Shown: positions 1-9,552 of the stretch, piece by piece
Numbering within the stretch: position 1 is the first letter of the stretch
Layout of the letters: each line of letters begins with the position of its first letter
Translations under genes and position numbers: made by a program
Assembly: GCF_015706575.1 (NCBI RefSeq)
Contig: NW_024037050.1
Coordinates: 2,418,001-2,482,000 of the forward strand
DNA: 64,000 nt
Direction: 5' to 3'
From: Patiria miniata
Taxonomy: Eukaryota > Echinodermata > Asteroidea > Valvatida > Asterinidae
The notes under the pieces: generated by a model
Database searches by the model: none
What the model was told of the DNA's origin: nothing
The model's input: the letters and a program-made list of their open reading frames with translations, nothing else

Positions 1-1077
1 AAGCACGTTGGACCGGAGGCAGCGACTAAACTGAAGAGGTCCAGAAAAACGTGTGGTCCTTTAGTCACTGCAGCAGGCCCGAAACCGCCCTGCCTCTTGC
101 TGACAATGAAGTTCGGTGGTTATTATTGATCTACATTGTACCAGCATATCTTTAAGGCGGACGTGTGCAAAAAGTATACCCGCAAAAATAACCACGATGT
201 TATAATTAGGCGAGTTGAAACCGCTCTCTGTTCTATTTATAATGCAGGTTGTGAACTTAAAGAGTTTGAGAATTTCCAATGTTGTCTTACAAAAGCTCTG
301 AAAATATCAGAATCAATGAACGTTTCGATGGCTGATTCGATTGTATGGAGTGAAGGGTAAGGAACTTACACGCAGAAATCTCTATGGAGCGCTTGAAAAT
401 GCACCTACGTTAAAGTGATAAAATTTATGAGTTTGAGGATTCCAGTTTGAAGGTCCTATTGAAAGGAAACCACCTCTATGATGAATAAATATTCTATAAA
501 ATTCCAGAGAAAAAAAAAATGATGAGAATCACAATTTTATCGACAAAAGGGCGCAGGTACCCCAAATCAAAGGGTGGTCGCTATCTGCTCCTTGCAGCAG
601 GGCATCGACTTAATCATTGGAAAGAAACACACACAAAAAACAACTACGACACAAAAGCAACAAATATTGCTCAAAATCTTTAGGATGCCTACCAAACTTC
701 AACAATCGGATAAAACAGAAAACACATTCACAATTTTGGGGTCTCGTAACTGGATTCCGCTTGCACACTTCTTAGAACCACCTTTGATTATTTTCTCTGG
801 AGCGATACCAATTCAATTTTCGGGCAGAAATTCACTGGGTATATAGTAGTCATTTCCAGGTTCGGATTAAGTGTTTCGTATACCCTTTAGGCACCAGTGT
901 TTCGTAGGCCCTACTCTGCCCTAAGCACCAGCACTAATTTCATGATGTACTAAACAAGACAGGCAAAACTGATAGCTCTAAAAGCACGTTGGCACACTGT
1001 GGTAGTTTTCGTAGGCTCTCAAATTTTTCGTAGGCCCCCAAACTGTGCCTATTGGATAAACTGGGCCTGGTCATTGA
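1..1077. repeat. Left arm of a long inverted repeat
   Basis: This segment is the reverse complement of 9553-10616, with small indels. The outer half is about 90% alike and the inner half (about 560-1000) is nearly identical. A 90-codon open stretch at 574-846 (+) recurs at 9813-10085 (-) with only a few residue differences. The arm begins at base 1 or 2 of the window, so its true outer end cannot be seen. The motif AGCACGTTGG occurs at the arm tip and again near 984. The inner end is at about 1075, where a hairpin begins. It could be a terminal inverted repeat of a large element or one side of an inverted duplication. No known coding domain was recognised in it. Confidence 0.85.
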
Positions 1078-1102
1078 GTGGTCGGGCACAACCCGACCAC
1101 TC
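1076..1102. other. Perfect 11-bp hairpin at the inner edge of the left arm
   Basis: An 11-bp stem (1076-1086 with 1092-1102) closes a 5-base loop. It lies exactly where the left arm stops matching the right arm, just upstream of the microsatellite before the LINE. The right arm's inner edge has no matching copy. Role unknown. Confidence 0.6.
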
Positions 1103-1123
1103 TTTGGATTTGTTGCGATTAAT

Positions 1124-1150
1124 CTTTCTTTCTTTCTGTCTTTCTTTCTG

Positions 1151-1182
<32 letters not shown>

Positions 1183-1184
1183 TC
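1124..1184. repeat. (CTTT)n/(CTGT)n microsatellite at the LINE 5' edge
   Basis: About 15 tetranucleotide units, mostly CTTT with a few CTGT. The same two units make up the tract at 8104-8223 on the far side of the LINE. The simplest reading is that the LINE sits inside one pre-existing microsatellite. Confidence 0.9.
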
Positions 1185-1394
1185 ATACGTACAACGTTCG
1201 AGCTCCGGAGTAAGTAGGTGTTTTTGTGTATTTTAGACTTTGTTTGATTATTATTTCTTTACCACTGTGCTTTGTATTGCCGATACATCTTGCAAGACCG
1301 TTTCTAGCCTCTCGGGTGTCTTCATTTTATTATATTTTCAGATTCATTTTTCGTTCGTCCCTGTTTAGCTTGATGCACTGTCTGACTGGCCGCC

Positions 1395-3038
1395 ATGGCT
1401 AGCCAGGCAGGGCCCGCTATTCAGGGGCAGTCAAGCGTAGGGGCGTCCGCTCCTAGCAAGCCCATTGTTCCTGGTGACGAGCCATTCAAGAACGTCACCA
1501 GGAACAATGGTGTTACTTTCCGTGCTACAGACACTGTATCCATACAATCCTACATCGATTCGTTCACTAATGTCCACCCTGCCAAAGATATCATCTCTGC
1601 TTCTCGTATTTCAAATGGTCGTATTGCTATCTATCTCAGCTCGAGGGAGGCCGTCGTGGACGCTGTTCAACGTGGTCTCGACCATGACGGTTCTTTCCTT
1701 GAGCTGACTCCCCTCATCCGTCCTACTACCCGAATCACTTTATCTAATGTATACCCTGAAATCCCTAATTCCATCCTGGTTAATAATCTCTCGTCATTCT
1801 GTAAAGTCGTATCCCAGATCCGCCCCATTCCCCTGGGCTTCAAAAATAAAGAACTCAGTCACATTATGTCTTTCCGGCGACACGTTCAGGTTCTGATCAA
1901 TGACAATATTACACCCCCGGATCACATCAACTTCTCCCACAACGGAGTAAATTACCGTGTGTTTCTTTCAACTGAGTCCGTGCGGTGCTTCAACTGTGGA
2001 GAGTTCGGCCATATCAGTCGGGCATGCAAAAAGCAACCCTCCAACCCTCAGACCCACCCGGACAACCCTCTCAACCCACCCCCAGTTTTTGTACGTGGTA
2101 AATCAGATCCCAAACATCCCCCCAAAAAATCCAAGACATCCTCTTCTCTGACAACAGTCGGGGGCGGCGCTACTTCTGCGGACCGGGGCTCCGCGGTTCG
2201 GCCGGGCCTCAGTGCCTCGGCCGGCCCTGGTGCTCCGTCTGCGGGGGCGGTGGCCTCCGCGGGTGTCTCGGGTGGGGCTCCTGCCTCTGCTCCGGCGTCT
2301 ATTGGGGCGGGCGGCGGGGCTCCGCACGCGGCGTCCGCGGGGCCTCCGGCGGGGGCGTCCGGCACGGCTGCCCCGGGGTCTGTTGCGGGGACCGATCCGT
2401 CGCCACCGGCGTCTGCTGGAGGCGTCGGGTCGGACTCTGCGACCTCGGGCGCGTCGTCGTCGGGTGCCTCAGCCGGAGCTGCCTCCAAGAAAAAAACCGT
2501 ATACATCTGGGGGACACCACCGGCCCCTTCCCGCCTCTTCTCGGAAATAACCAAACGCAAAAAATCTCCCCCCTCCAATCCTGTTGACGAGACCCCCCGC
2601 CTCGTCCCCCTCAAATCCCCCTCTCCCGTTCGCAAAATTGCCAGGAAAGTCATCTCTCCGATGCAAGTCTCGTCTCCCACTGTATCCCAGGCCCTAGATG
2701 CCGTTTCTCCCACCCCCTCCACGCCCGCCCCCTCCACGCCCGCCTCCACGGCTGACGGCACTGACACGGACTCCACGCTGTGGGAGGACTCGCAGGCCGA
2801 CGATGATCCCTTCGGCTCTGCGGGTCTTCCCACTTGCAAAGGACCTCTCAAACCTGACGAACTCCTGGCTTTTCTCAAAGCGGTCAAATCCAGCAAAAAA
2901 CCTGAACTTGTCGCGCGGAAATTCACCTCAAACATCCCAGGTCTTGTTGCTCAACTAAAACCCCTGAAAAATAGCCCTCTGCTTAAACGAAACTTGCAAC
3001 AGAGGATCTACAAACTCATCAAAAATCTAGATGTCTGA
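1395..3038 (+). CDS. LINE ORF1 protein (zinc-knuckle, RNA-binding type)
   Basis: 547 codons. The start ATG sits in a strong Kozak context (GCCGCCATGG). One CX2CX4HX4C zinc knuckle lies at about residues 198-211 (1986-2027), as in ORF1 proteins of Tx1-type and related LINEs that package the element RNA. Residues before it (about 50-190) are compact and mixed in composition, probably the folded core. From about residue 255 to 355 (2160-2480) there is a GC-rich low-complexity linker of Ala, Gly, Ser and Pro, then a Ser/Pro/Thr-rich part. The last 60 residues are Lys/Leu-rich and look helical. The base composition of the linker is far more GC-rich than the rest of the LINE. The assignment rests on the knuckle and on the position just upstream of ORF2; I did not recognise a named family. 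Confidence 0.85.
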   Translation: MASQAGPAIQGQSSVGASAPSKPIVPGDEPFKNVTRNNGVTFRATDTVSIQSYIDSFTNVHPAKDIISASRISNGRIAIYLSSREAVVDAVQRGLDHDGSFLELTPLIRPTTRITLSNVYPEIPNSILVNNLSSFCKVVSQIRPIPLGFKNKELSHIMSFRRHVQVLINDNITPPDHINFSHNGVNYRVFLSTESVRCFNCGEFGHISRACKKQPSNPQTHPDNPLNPPPVFVRGKSDPKHPPKKSKTSSSLTTVGGGATSADRGSAVRPGLSASAGPGAPSAGAVASAGVSGGAPASAPASIGAGGGAPHAASAGPPAGASGTAAPGSVAGTDPSPPASAGGVGSDSATSGASSSGASAGAASKKKTVYIWGTPPAPSRLFSEITKRKKSPPSNPVDETPRLVPLKSPSPVRKIARKVISPMQVSSPTVSQALDAVSPTPSTPAPSTPASTADGTDTDSTLWEDSQADDDPFGSAGLPTCKGPLKPDELLAFLKAVKSSKKPELVARKFTSNIPGLVAQLKPLKNSPLLKRNLQQRIYKLIKNLDV

Positions 3039-3058
3039 TTTATTTCCTCTATTTCACT

Positions 3059-6000
3059 ATGGTTTCTGCTCAACTCACTCATTTTATTTTTGTAATGACA
3101 CTGTCACTGATGACTCTAAACGCGAGGGGCTGTTCCTCCTCGGTCAAACACGCCTCTCTTCACACATATGTTGATACGCTTTGTAATAAACCGGACATCA
3201 TTTTTCTCCAGGAAACTGGCAATTTAAACGATCATTTTTCTTCCTGGAGTTCCTGGCCTAGTTATACTCCGCTTTGTAATCCCAGCCCCTCGCGCGGATC
3301 CGGGGTCACTACCCTCGTTAGAAATAACATATCCATTCTTGAATCTTCCTCCATTTACGATTGTTATGCTACTTATACTAAAATCTTGCATAATGACGTC
3401 ATTTTTTATCTCTACAATATTCTTATCCCTCAATCTGATAGTGAAGCCTTAAAAGTCATCGACTGCATTTACAAGCACAGTGACCCCCTCAGTGACGGTG
3501 TCATTATAGTCGGAGGTGACTTTAATTGTACTTTTGATCCCGAGATGGATCGTTTAAATATGCCGACCGAGCGTCGTCCCAGAATTTCCGTGGCTCTCAA
3601 AAACATTCTGAACAAACTCTCTTTGTACGACGTCTGGCGCAGACGGAACCCCGAGGAAAAAAAGTACACCTGGTACAGAGCTAACCCCTCCAGCCAGTAT
3701 GGCGTTTCAAAAGCCAGACTGGACCGCTTTTATCTCCCCACTGCTCTTTTGTCCTCCGTCTCATTGTGCAAAATTCTTCCCTGTTCTTTGTCTGACCATT
3801 CGGCTGTGACCGTCACTATTAAGCTTCCCTCCTCTAACTGTAAAGGAAGCGCCTATTGGCATTTTAATAACTCTCTCTTAGACGATCAGGCCTACAGAGA
3901 ACTGATTGCAGATTTCTGGACTGGCTGGAGGGAGAGACAAAACGAATTCCCCGACATTTGCGCGTGGTGGGATTTTGGCAAGATCCAAATAAAAACCCTC
4001 ACCCAAATGTACGGGTCGAAAATCGCCAAAGAAAAACGTGACGCCCTGCTCAGGATTAACAAAACTATTGAAAACCTTCTGTCTGCGCCAGACTTTAACG
4101 AAGATACTAAACGCATTCTTGATGAACAAAGAGATGAATTGAATAAAATTCTTAACAATGAAGCTCGGGGTGCCCTTGTCAGGGCCCGTTTTCAACATGT
4201 CAATGAGGTCGACACATGTTCGTCCTACTTCTTCAATCTTGAAAAGTCTCGTTCTCAGTCTAAATCTTTTTCCAGTATTCGCCTTGCTTCCGGCGATCTC
4301 ACGGACGATCCTGCACAGATTAAAAAACACGTCCGTGATTTTTATCAAAACTTGTACAGCCGACCTCAGACTGACGAGGGCGCCCTAGAGCACATTTTAA
4401 ATGATGTGCCTAGACTCGATTCAGTCGACTCGGAGGATCTTGATGTTCCTCCCAGTCTGGAAGAACTCGATGCTGCGGTTAAGCAACTTGGCAAAAATAA
4501 AACTCCCGGCCTAGACGGTCTCACCTCTGAATTTTTTCAAGCCTTCTGGCCTCTCTTCAAAGACGATTTATTCTCCGTTTTTTCTCACGCCTGTAGCACC
4601 GGAATTCTTCCGCATTCTTTCCGTCGAGCTGTCATCACGCTCATTCCAAAAAAAGGAGATCTTTCCGACATAGCCAATTGGCGTCCGGTTTCCCTCCTGA
4701 ACACCGACTACAAAATCTTTGCCAAGTTGCTTGCCAATCGTTTAAAACAATTTATTGGCAATGTAGTCCACCAAGACCAGTGTTACTGCGCTCCTGGTAG
4801 GACAATTTATGACAATATTTCTCTCATTAGAGATATCATAAATTTCTGTAATTTCAATGATGTTCCTTTGGCCGTGGTCAACTTGGATCAAAAGAAAGCT
4901 TTTGACAGCGTTGACCACGGTTATCTGTTTAATACTATGAGAGCCATGGGTTTTGGAGACGCTTTTATATCATATATTAATCTCTTGTATAATGGTGCCG
5001 AGAGCCTGGTGAAGGTGTGCGGCTCTTTAACTGCACCCTTCACCTTCGACAAGGGCATCCGTCAAGGGTGCCCGCTCTCGGGCCTTCTCTACTCCATTGC
5101 CATAGAGCCTTTTCTTAACAAACTCCGTAATAATCTGAATCAACATAGTTTTCTTCTTCCCGGCACCGATAAATACGTTTCGGTCTCGGCGTATGCCGAT
5201 GATATATCTCTCTTTGTCACCTCCGACAACGGTTTTAAAATAATTGAGCAAACCTATGCTATTTTCAGTAGAGCCTCTGCTGCAAGTTTAAATACTCAAA
5301 AATCCCAGGGGCTGTGGGTCGGTTCGTGGACCGGACGAGTCGACCGGCCCCTGAATTTTCAGTGGAACAGTCAAGGTCTTACCTTTCTTGGAGTTCGCTT
5401 GGGAAACACCCACGATTTCCTTAAACAAAACTGGGCCATCTGCAAAGAAAAACTTCACAAAACTCTGTCTCAGTGGAAACGTCTCTCTTCGACCCTATCC
5501 TTTAAAGGTAAAATTCTCGTGGCCAATCAACTCGCTGCTTCTAAACTCTTTCATATTTTGGCCGTTCTTTCCCCACCCGAAAATGTCCTGAGCGAACTCC
5601 AGGAACTGCTGGTCGACTTCGTCTGGTCCGGGAAGAGACATTATCTCAAAAAACAAATTCTCTATCAGACACCCGACAGAGGCGGACTCGGTCTTGCATG
5701 CCTCCAAGCACGCACGCTCGCTTACAGAATGTCCACTATCCAACGCTTTCTCGGTCTGTGTCCTCATCCTGCCTACACCATGGTTAGCTACTTTCTCCGT
5801 CGTTACAAAAAACTCGACTTTGATTTCCAACTCTTTCAACTTGATCTCGATCCCAAATTCTATATAAGCATTCCTCCACTCTACGGCGAGCTTCTGCGTG
5901 CTTGGAAGGCATCCGGAGCTCGAATCGAAATACCATCGGATCAGATCAGTCATGTTATCAACATCCCTATCAATAGCACTCTCCTCGAACACGCGGCTGA

Positions 6001-6958
6001 CGATGGGAACACCTGTTCTCGACTCTTCTCGTGCGGGATCAGGATCGTCCGTCATCTTCTTCATCCCTCCACCGGTCGCTGGCTGGAAGCCGAAGATCTA
6101 CCCTTCGCCCCGTCCAGTTTCCGTCGTCCCTCCCTCCGCCTCATTGACAGATTGCTTCGCCGCCTGCGTCTCGCCCTCCGCTCGTCTTTTCCGTCTCTCA
6201 TCGGCTCCTGTGGTCTGCTAGCTCCTCCGACTCCTCTCCGCACCGTCCCCTGCTTTCCGGATAATCCGATCCCCTTTTTCATCGCTCCCGACCTTAACGG
6301 GCTCTCGCTATCCTCCAAGACCCTTTACGATATCTTCAACGTTTCCGTCAACTGCCACCCTCCCACTACAATCACTCACTGGCATCGCATCGGTTTCTTC
6401 AATAACTCTGAATTCTCCATCCCCTGGACTCAAATCTACAAGCTTCCCACTTCCAAGAAAGAAGGCGACGTCCAGTTTCGACTTCTTCATAACTTCCTGC
6501 CTTCTCTCCCTGTTCTTCATCACCTCAACCCGGATATCTCCCCGTCCTGCGGATGGTGTGGAGAGGAAGGAACTGTCATCCACCTCTTCATCCTGTGCTC
6601 TGCCATCCAACCCGCCCTCAACCTTCTACACGCATTGCTGTCCCGTCTTCTTCCGGATCTCCGTCTCAACATTGACCTCTACTGGATCCTGATCCCAAAC
6701 GCCAGGAGTCGGGACCGGGACGCGGTCAAACTCGCTAATTTCCTCATCGTCAGCCTAAAAAATGTAATCTACTGGTCCTATCGCTCTACTACCTTTTCCG
6801 ATCCTCTTCTCGTCTGGTCTCATCGTCTAAAATCTAAAATCCTCATCGAATATCACTACCACCGGTTAAACTCATCCCTTGATCTATTTCTCAAAAAATG
6901 GTACATTAACGATTCTCTCTTTACTGTAGCCGACAATAAGATAACGTGGTTGATCTGA
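3059..6958 (+). CDS. LINE ORF2: APE-type endonuclease and reverse transcriptase
   Basis: 1299 codons, uninterrupted; the real start may be the second Met at 3095. The endonuclease lies at about residues 15-260: LNARG near the start, IIFLQET, VGGDFNC, a DRFY segment and SDHSAV, the usual APE nuclease motifs with catalytic Glu, Asp, Asn and His. The reverse transcriptase lies at about residues 460-800: GLDGLTSEF, LIPKKGD, NWRPVSLLN, NLDQKKAFDSV, GIRQGCPLSG and the catalytic YADD at 5192-5203. Near the C terminus a CX2CX7HX4C motif begins at Cys1164 (6548), a hallmark of the L1/Tx1 side of the LINE tree. The protein would nick the target and copy its RNA there by target-primed reverse transcription. 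All key residues that I looked for are present, so the copy could be active. Confidence 0.93.
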   Translation: MVSAQLTHFIFVMTLSLMTLNARGCSSSVKHASLHTYVDTLCNKPDIIFLQETGNLNDHFSSWSSWPSYTPLCNPSPSRGSGVTTLVRNNISILESSSIYDCYATYTKILHNDVIFYLYNILIPQSDSEALKVIDCIYKHSDPLSDGVIIVGGDFNCTFDPEMDRLNMPTERRPRISVALKNILNKLSLYDVWRRRNPEEKKYTWYRANPSSQYGVSKARLDRFYLPTALLSSVSLCKILPCSLSDHSAVTVTIKLPSSNCKGSAYWHFNNSLLDDQAYRELIADFWTGWRERQNEFPDICAWWDFGKIQIKTLTQMYGSKIAKEKRDALLRINKTIENLLSAPDFNEDTKRILDEQRDELNKILNNEARGALVRARFQHVNEVDTCSSYFFNLEKSRSQSKSFSSIRLASGDLTDDPAQIKKHVRDFYQNLYSRPQTDEGALEHILNDVPRLDSVDSEDLDVPPSLEELDAAVKQLGKNKTPGLDGLTSEFFQAFWPLFKDDLFSVFSHACSTGILPHSFRRAVITLIPKKGDLSDIANWRPVSLLNTDYKIFAKLLANRLKQFIGNVVHQDQCYCAPGRTIYDNISLIRDIINFCNFNDVPLAVVNLDQKKAFDSVDHGYLFNTMRAMGFGDAFISYINLLYNGAESLVKVCGSLTAPFTFDKGIRQGCPLSGLLYSIAIEPFLNKLRNNLNQHSFLLPGTDKYVSVSAYADDISLFVTSDNGFKIIEQTYAIFSRASAASLNTQKSQGLWVGSWTGRVDRPLNFQWNSQGLTFLGVRLGNTHDFLKQNWAICKEKLHKTLSQWKRLSSTLSFKGKILVANQLAASKLFHILAVLSPPENVLSELQELLVDFVWSGKRHYLKKQILYQTPDRGGLGLACLQARTLAYRMSTIQRFLGLCPHPAYTMVSYFLRRYKKLDFDFQLFQLDLDPKFYISIPPLYGELLRAWKASGARIEIPSDQISHVINIPINSTLLEHAADDGNTCSRLFSCGIRIVRHLLHPSTGRWLEAEDLPFAPSSFRRPSLRLIDRLLRRLRLALRSSFPSLIGSCGLLAPPTPLRTVPCFPDNPIPFFIAPDLNGLSLSSKTLYDIFNVSVNCHPPTTITHWHRIGFFNNSEFSIPWTQIYKLPTSKKEGDVQFRLLHNFLPSLPVLHHLNPDISPSCGWCGEEGTVIHLFILCSAIQPALNLLHALLSRLLPDLRLNIDLYWILIPNARSRDRDAVKLANFLIVSLKNVIYWSYRSTTFSDPLLVWSHRLKSKILIEYHYHRLNSSLDLFLKKWYINDSLFTVADNKITWLI

Positions 6959-8103
6959 TCACTATTTTCTTTGCTTCCTCTTCCTTTGTAAATTCATCCC
7001 CTCCCCTTCCCAGGATCGCCGTTGCGTGGGTTGTCCCGCCGACCCAAAAGCGGGACGTTGTGCTTTTTGCACAGCCCACCTCGACGACCCTTTTTTTCCC
7101 ACCCGGGGCTTACCGGTAGTGGGCGTGTAACATGCCCACACCAGAGATGCCGGTGACCCCACTCCTTTTTCCTCTCCCTCTCCTTACCCTCCCCCTCCTT
7201 ACCCTCCCCCTTGAATACTGTTTTAAGTTTCACAGATGCTTCTATGCATTTCGTTGCGTACTTTTTTTTCTGTTCATTTGTTTTCTATTGTATAATTGGT
7301 ATTGTCTTATTCCTCTATATAGTTCTGTCATTTTTGCAAGATTCTTATTTGCACTTGTTCGTTTATAATTTACTTTTGGGTGAAAATTACTTCAGTTTAT
7401 TGATCATGTATTTTCTTGTTCTGTTCTCGTTTACATTTTGTTGTTTGCATCTGATATAATGATCTTTTGGATATAATGATCTTTTTCTGTGCGTTAATTT
7501 CTGTCTTTGATTGTTCGTATATTTTTTGTACAATTTGTTTTTGTTGATCCCATCTTCCAACTAAATTACTTCTAAAGAATTTTCTGTTTTGTTTTTTTTT
7601 TGGTTGTCTTTAATAGCTTTTGTTTACAAGAAGACGGGAGAGATTGAGTGGCCGGCGGGCGGAGTGACGGGGTTGGTGTGCGGGCTCGGGCGGGGTGCTG
7701 GTGCTTGTGTTTCGTCGCCGCGGTTTGCCGGTTTGGCAGTAGTACACAGCCAATAGGTGTGCCGCGGCGGCGTCACGTGGTGCCGGCGCTTCGCTTGGGC
7801 TTGTGTTTCGGCCTGTTGTTTGCTCTGCTCGCTGGTTGCTTGGATTTTCCCGATTTTCTTGCCTGTTCCCTTCATAATAATAATGATAATTTCTTTTAGT
7901 TTTCAATTACTTTTTCGTGTTTACTTTACAAAGATAATTGTTCGTCTTTAAAATAATTGTGTTTCGGATAATTTTGTTACTGTTTATTATTTACTTTAGT
8001 ATACAAATCTTTTATTTGCAATTGTTTTAGTTGCTTTGTATATAGTTGTTTTGGATATGTTTTCAATTGAAATAAAGTTTTCATTTGAAAAAGTCAAAAA
8101 AAG
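6959..8103 (+). other. LINE 3' UTR with compound stem-loop and poly(A) signal
   Basis: No gene. At 7026-7079 a 7-bp inner stem (7033-7039 with 7050-7056) lies inside a second complementary pair (7026-7032 with 7073-7079), so the RNA can fold into a compound hairpin shortly after the ORF2 stop. Pyrimidine-rich tracts follow (7150-7210), then AT-rich sequence, a GC-rich patch at 7640-7810 and an AATAAA at 8071. The short ORFs in it look random. Confidence 0.6.
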
Positions 8104-8107
8104 TCTT

Positions 8108-8172
<65 letters not shown>

Positions 8173-8223
8173 TTTCTTTCTTTCTTTCTTTCTTCTTTCT
8201 TTCTTTCTTTCTTTCTTTCTTTC
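8104..8223. repeat. (CTGT)n(CTTT)n microsatellite at the LINE 3' edge
   Basis: About seven CTGT units followed by about 20 CTTT units with two 1-base interruptions. It pairs with the tract at 1124-1184. The 82-98 codon open frames across it on both strands are simple-repeat artefacts. Confidence 0.92.
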
Positions 8224-8659
8224 ATTCTTTTTTTTCTGCACAGCACGTTTCCGCGGGTTTTCTCCTAAACGGTTTATGATATGAACTTGCATTATATATC
8301 GACCCTCATCCCTAGTGGTGCATATTACTCTGACGTCATTGTGACGTCATCGGGTGTCAAATTACAAGCGATTTTAGCTAAAAAGTGACCAATTACGTTC
8401 ATCTATAACTCTTGAACAAACTAATCAATGATGTTTGTATTCTGTAATCAGATAGACCATTAATTGATAAACGTTTTTTGTACAATGTAAATTTAAGAGT
8501 CCGACAGATTGCAAAATGAATAAGATTAGCGGTAGTATTTGCTTTTGAAGTGAATAAATATTTAAAAAAGAGTTGTACTATACAAATTGAAAGTATCATT
8601 GTTGGTTTACTTTAGCAAGCGAGCTGAAGAGCTCTATTGAATTGCCATAAAGAACAAGG
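8224..8659. other. Spacer between LINE and dispersed repeats
   Basis: No gene or repeat recognised. It contains a doubled TGACGTCA-type motif at 8330-8350 (CRE-like), which may be chance. Confidence 0.4.
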
Positions 8660-9142
8660 GCGACTGAGTGCACAATTAGCTCTGGCGAAAAATGCGACGC
8701 CGATGGCACATAGGGAGCACCATACTTATGGTCAATTTTCGGGACAGACAGATAGAACATCCGACCGACCGATCGACCGATCGACCACCAAGTGACATGT
8801 AGAAGCTCCTGCCGGCCAGAGCATAAACATCGCATAAACAAAGCCCACCTTTGGGGAACATTTCCTCCTTCTGGATACCGTCCAACCACTACACAAAATG
8901 TCGTCCATCTTGGTCGAGGAAGATGTTATACAGCGCAAGTGCGAGTGACGCACAATAAGCTCTGACCGTGTTACAGGAAGTCTTGCATGAAAGTCTTGCA
9001 TAAAATCGATCAAAATGATCCCTGCCGGAGCTTAAAAATGCGACGCCGAAAAATGCGACGCCGACGGTCAATTTTGGTCAGACAGACCGACCGACCGACC
9101 ACCAAGTGACATGTATAGAAGCTCCTGTCGGAGCCTAAAAAT
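8660..9142 (+). repeat. Two copies of a dispersed repeat (family R)
   Basis: Two tandem copies (about 8660-8824 and 8936-9142) share blocks such as GTGCACAATAAGCTCTGG, AAAATGCGACGCCGA and ACCAAGTGACATGTAGAAGC, with a short GACC microsatellite between the last two. The same blocks recur in the same order at 53980-54190 (+), partially at 24185-24262 (+), and on the minus strand at 26775-26925. It is a moderately repeated, non-coding family of about 200 bp. I could not find a tRNA-like head or terminal inverted repeats. Confidence 0.75.
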
Positions 9143-9552
9143 TCTACATGATGGCTGTATTCTCGAGTACAATGTACTCAAATCTCAAATTGGTAAGGAA
9201 ACTGAGGTCTCTCTTTTGTTGAGAGGATTTTAAAAACCCAAAAGGTCCTCACTTCATACAATGGCTTAGCACAGAGAGCCTCGATTCGATGCTAATTTGA
9301 AATTCCTCTGTTCATTGGCGGATGGATTTTATCCCTCGGAAGATGGTGTTGGATGGGATCAACAGGTTTACTTGCCGGTAGAGGATTGTAATGAGTCGTG
9401 GCCAACCTTTTACTTGTGTTTTTTTTTCTAGAGCATTGAATGGTACCAGCAACTTCGGTTGTTGTTTTTTTGCCATAAGTATATATATACAATAACATGA
9501 GGGAAACACATAGGAACATTCATTTTGCCGAGTTCATGAAAAAAAGTAAAGA
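9143..9552. other. Spacer inside the inverted arms
   Basis: AT-rich sequence with no gene, no match to the left side and no repeat recognised. It ends where the right arm begins. Confidence 0.4.

Larger units (their letters stand above)
1185..8103 (+). mobile_element. Full-length L1/Tx1-clade LINE inside a tetranucleotide microsatellite
   Basis: A non-LTR retrotransposon of about 6.9 kb with a 210-bp 5' UTR, ORF1 (1395-3038), a 20-bp gap, ORF2 (3059-6958) and a 3' UTR of about 1.1 kb with AATAAA at 8071-8076. Both ORFs are uninterrupted. The apurinic-type endonuclease, the reverse transcriptase, the C-terminal CCHC motif and the single zinc knuckle in ORF1 fit the L1/Tx1 clade. No long poly(A) tail is seen; the 3' end runs straight into the (CTTT/CTGT)n tract. 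Some Tx1-lineage families are known to insert into microsatellites, so the flanking tracts may mark target choice. Full length and two open frames argue for a recent insertion. Confidence 0.88.

Noticed and set aside
574-846. 90-codon open frame repeated in both inverted arms
   Set aside because: Conservation between arms is explained by the arm identity itself; the composition (Lys/Thr/Gln runs) and lack of domain do not support a gene.
2048-2935. 295-codon open frame on the minus strand
   Set aside because: Antisense shadow of the GC-rich, low-complexity part of LINE ORF1; no motif of its own.
7996-8292. Open frames of 82-98 codons on both strands
   Set aside because: They are translations of the CTTT/CTGT microsatellite.
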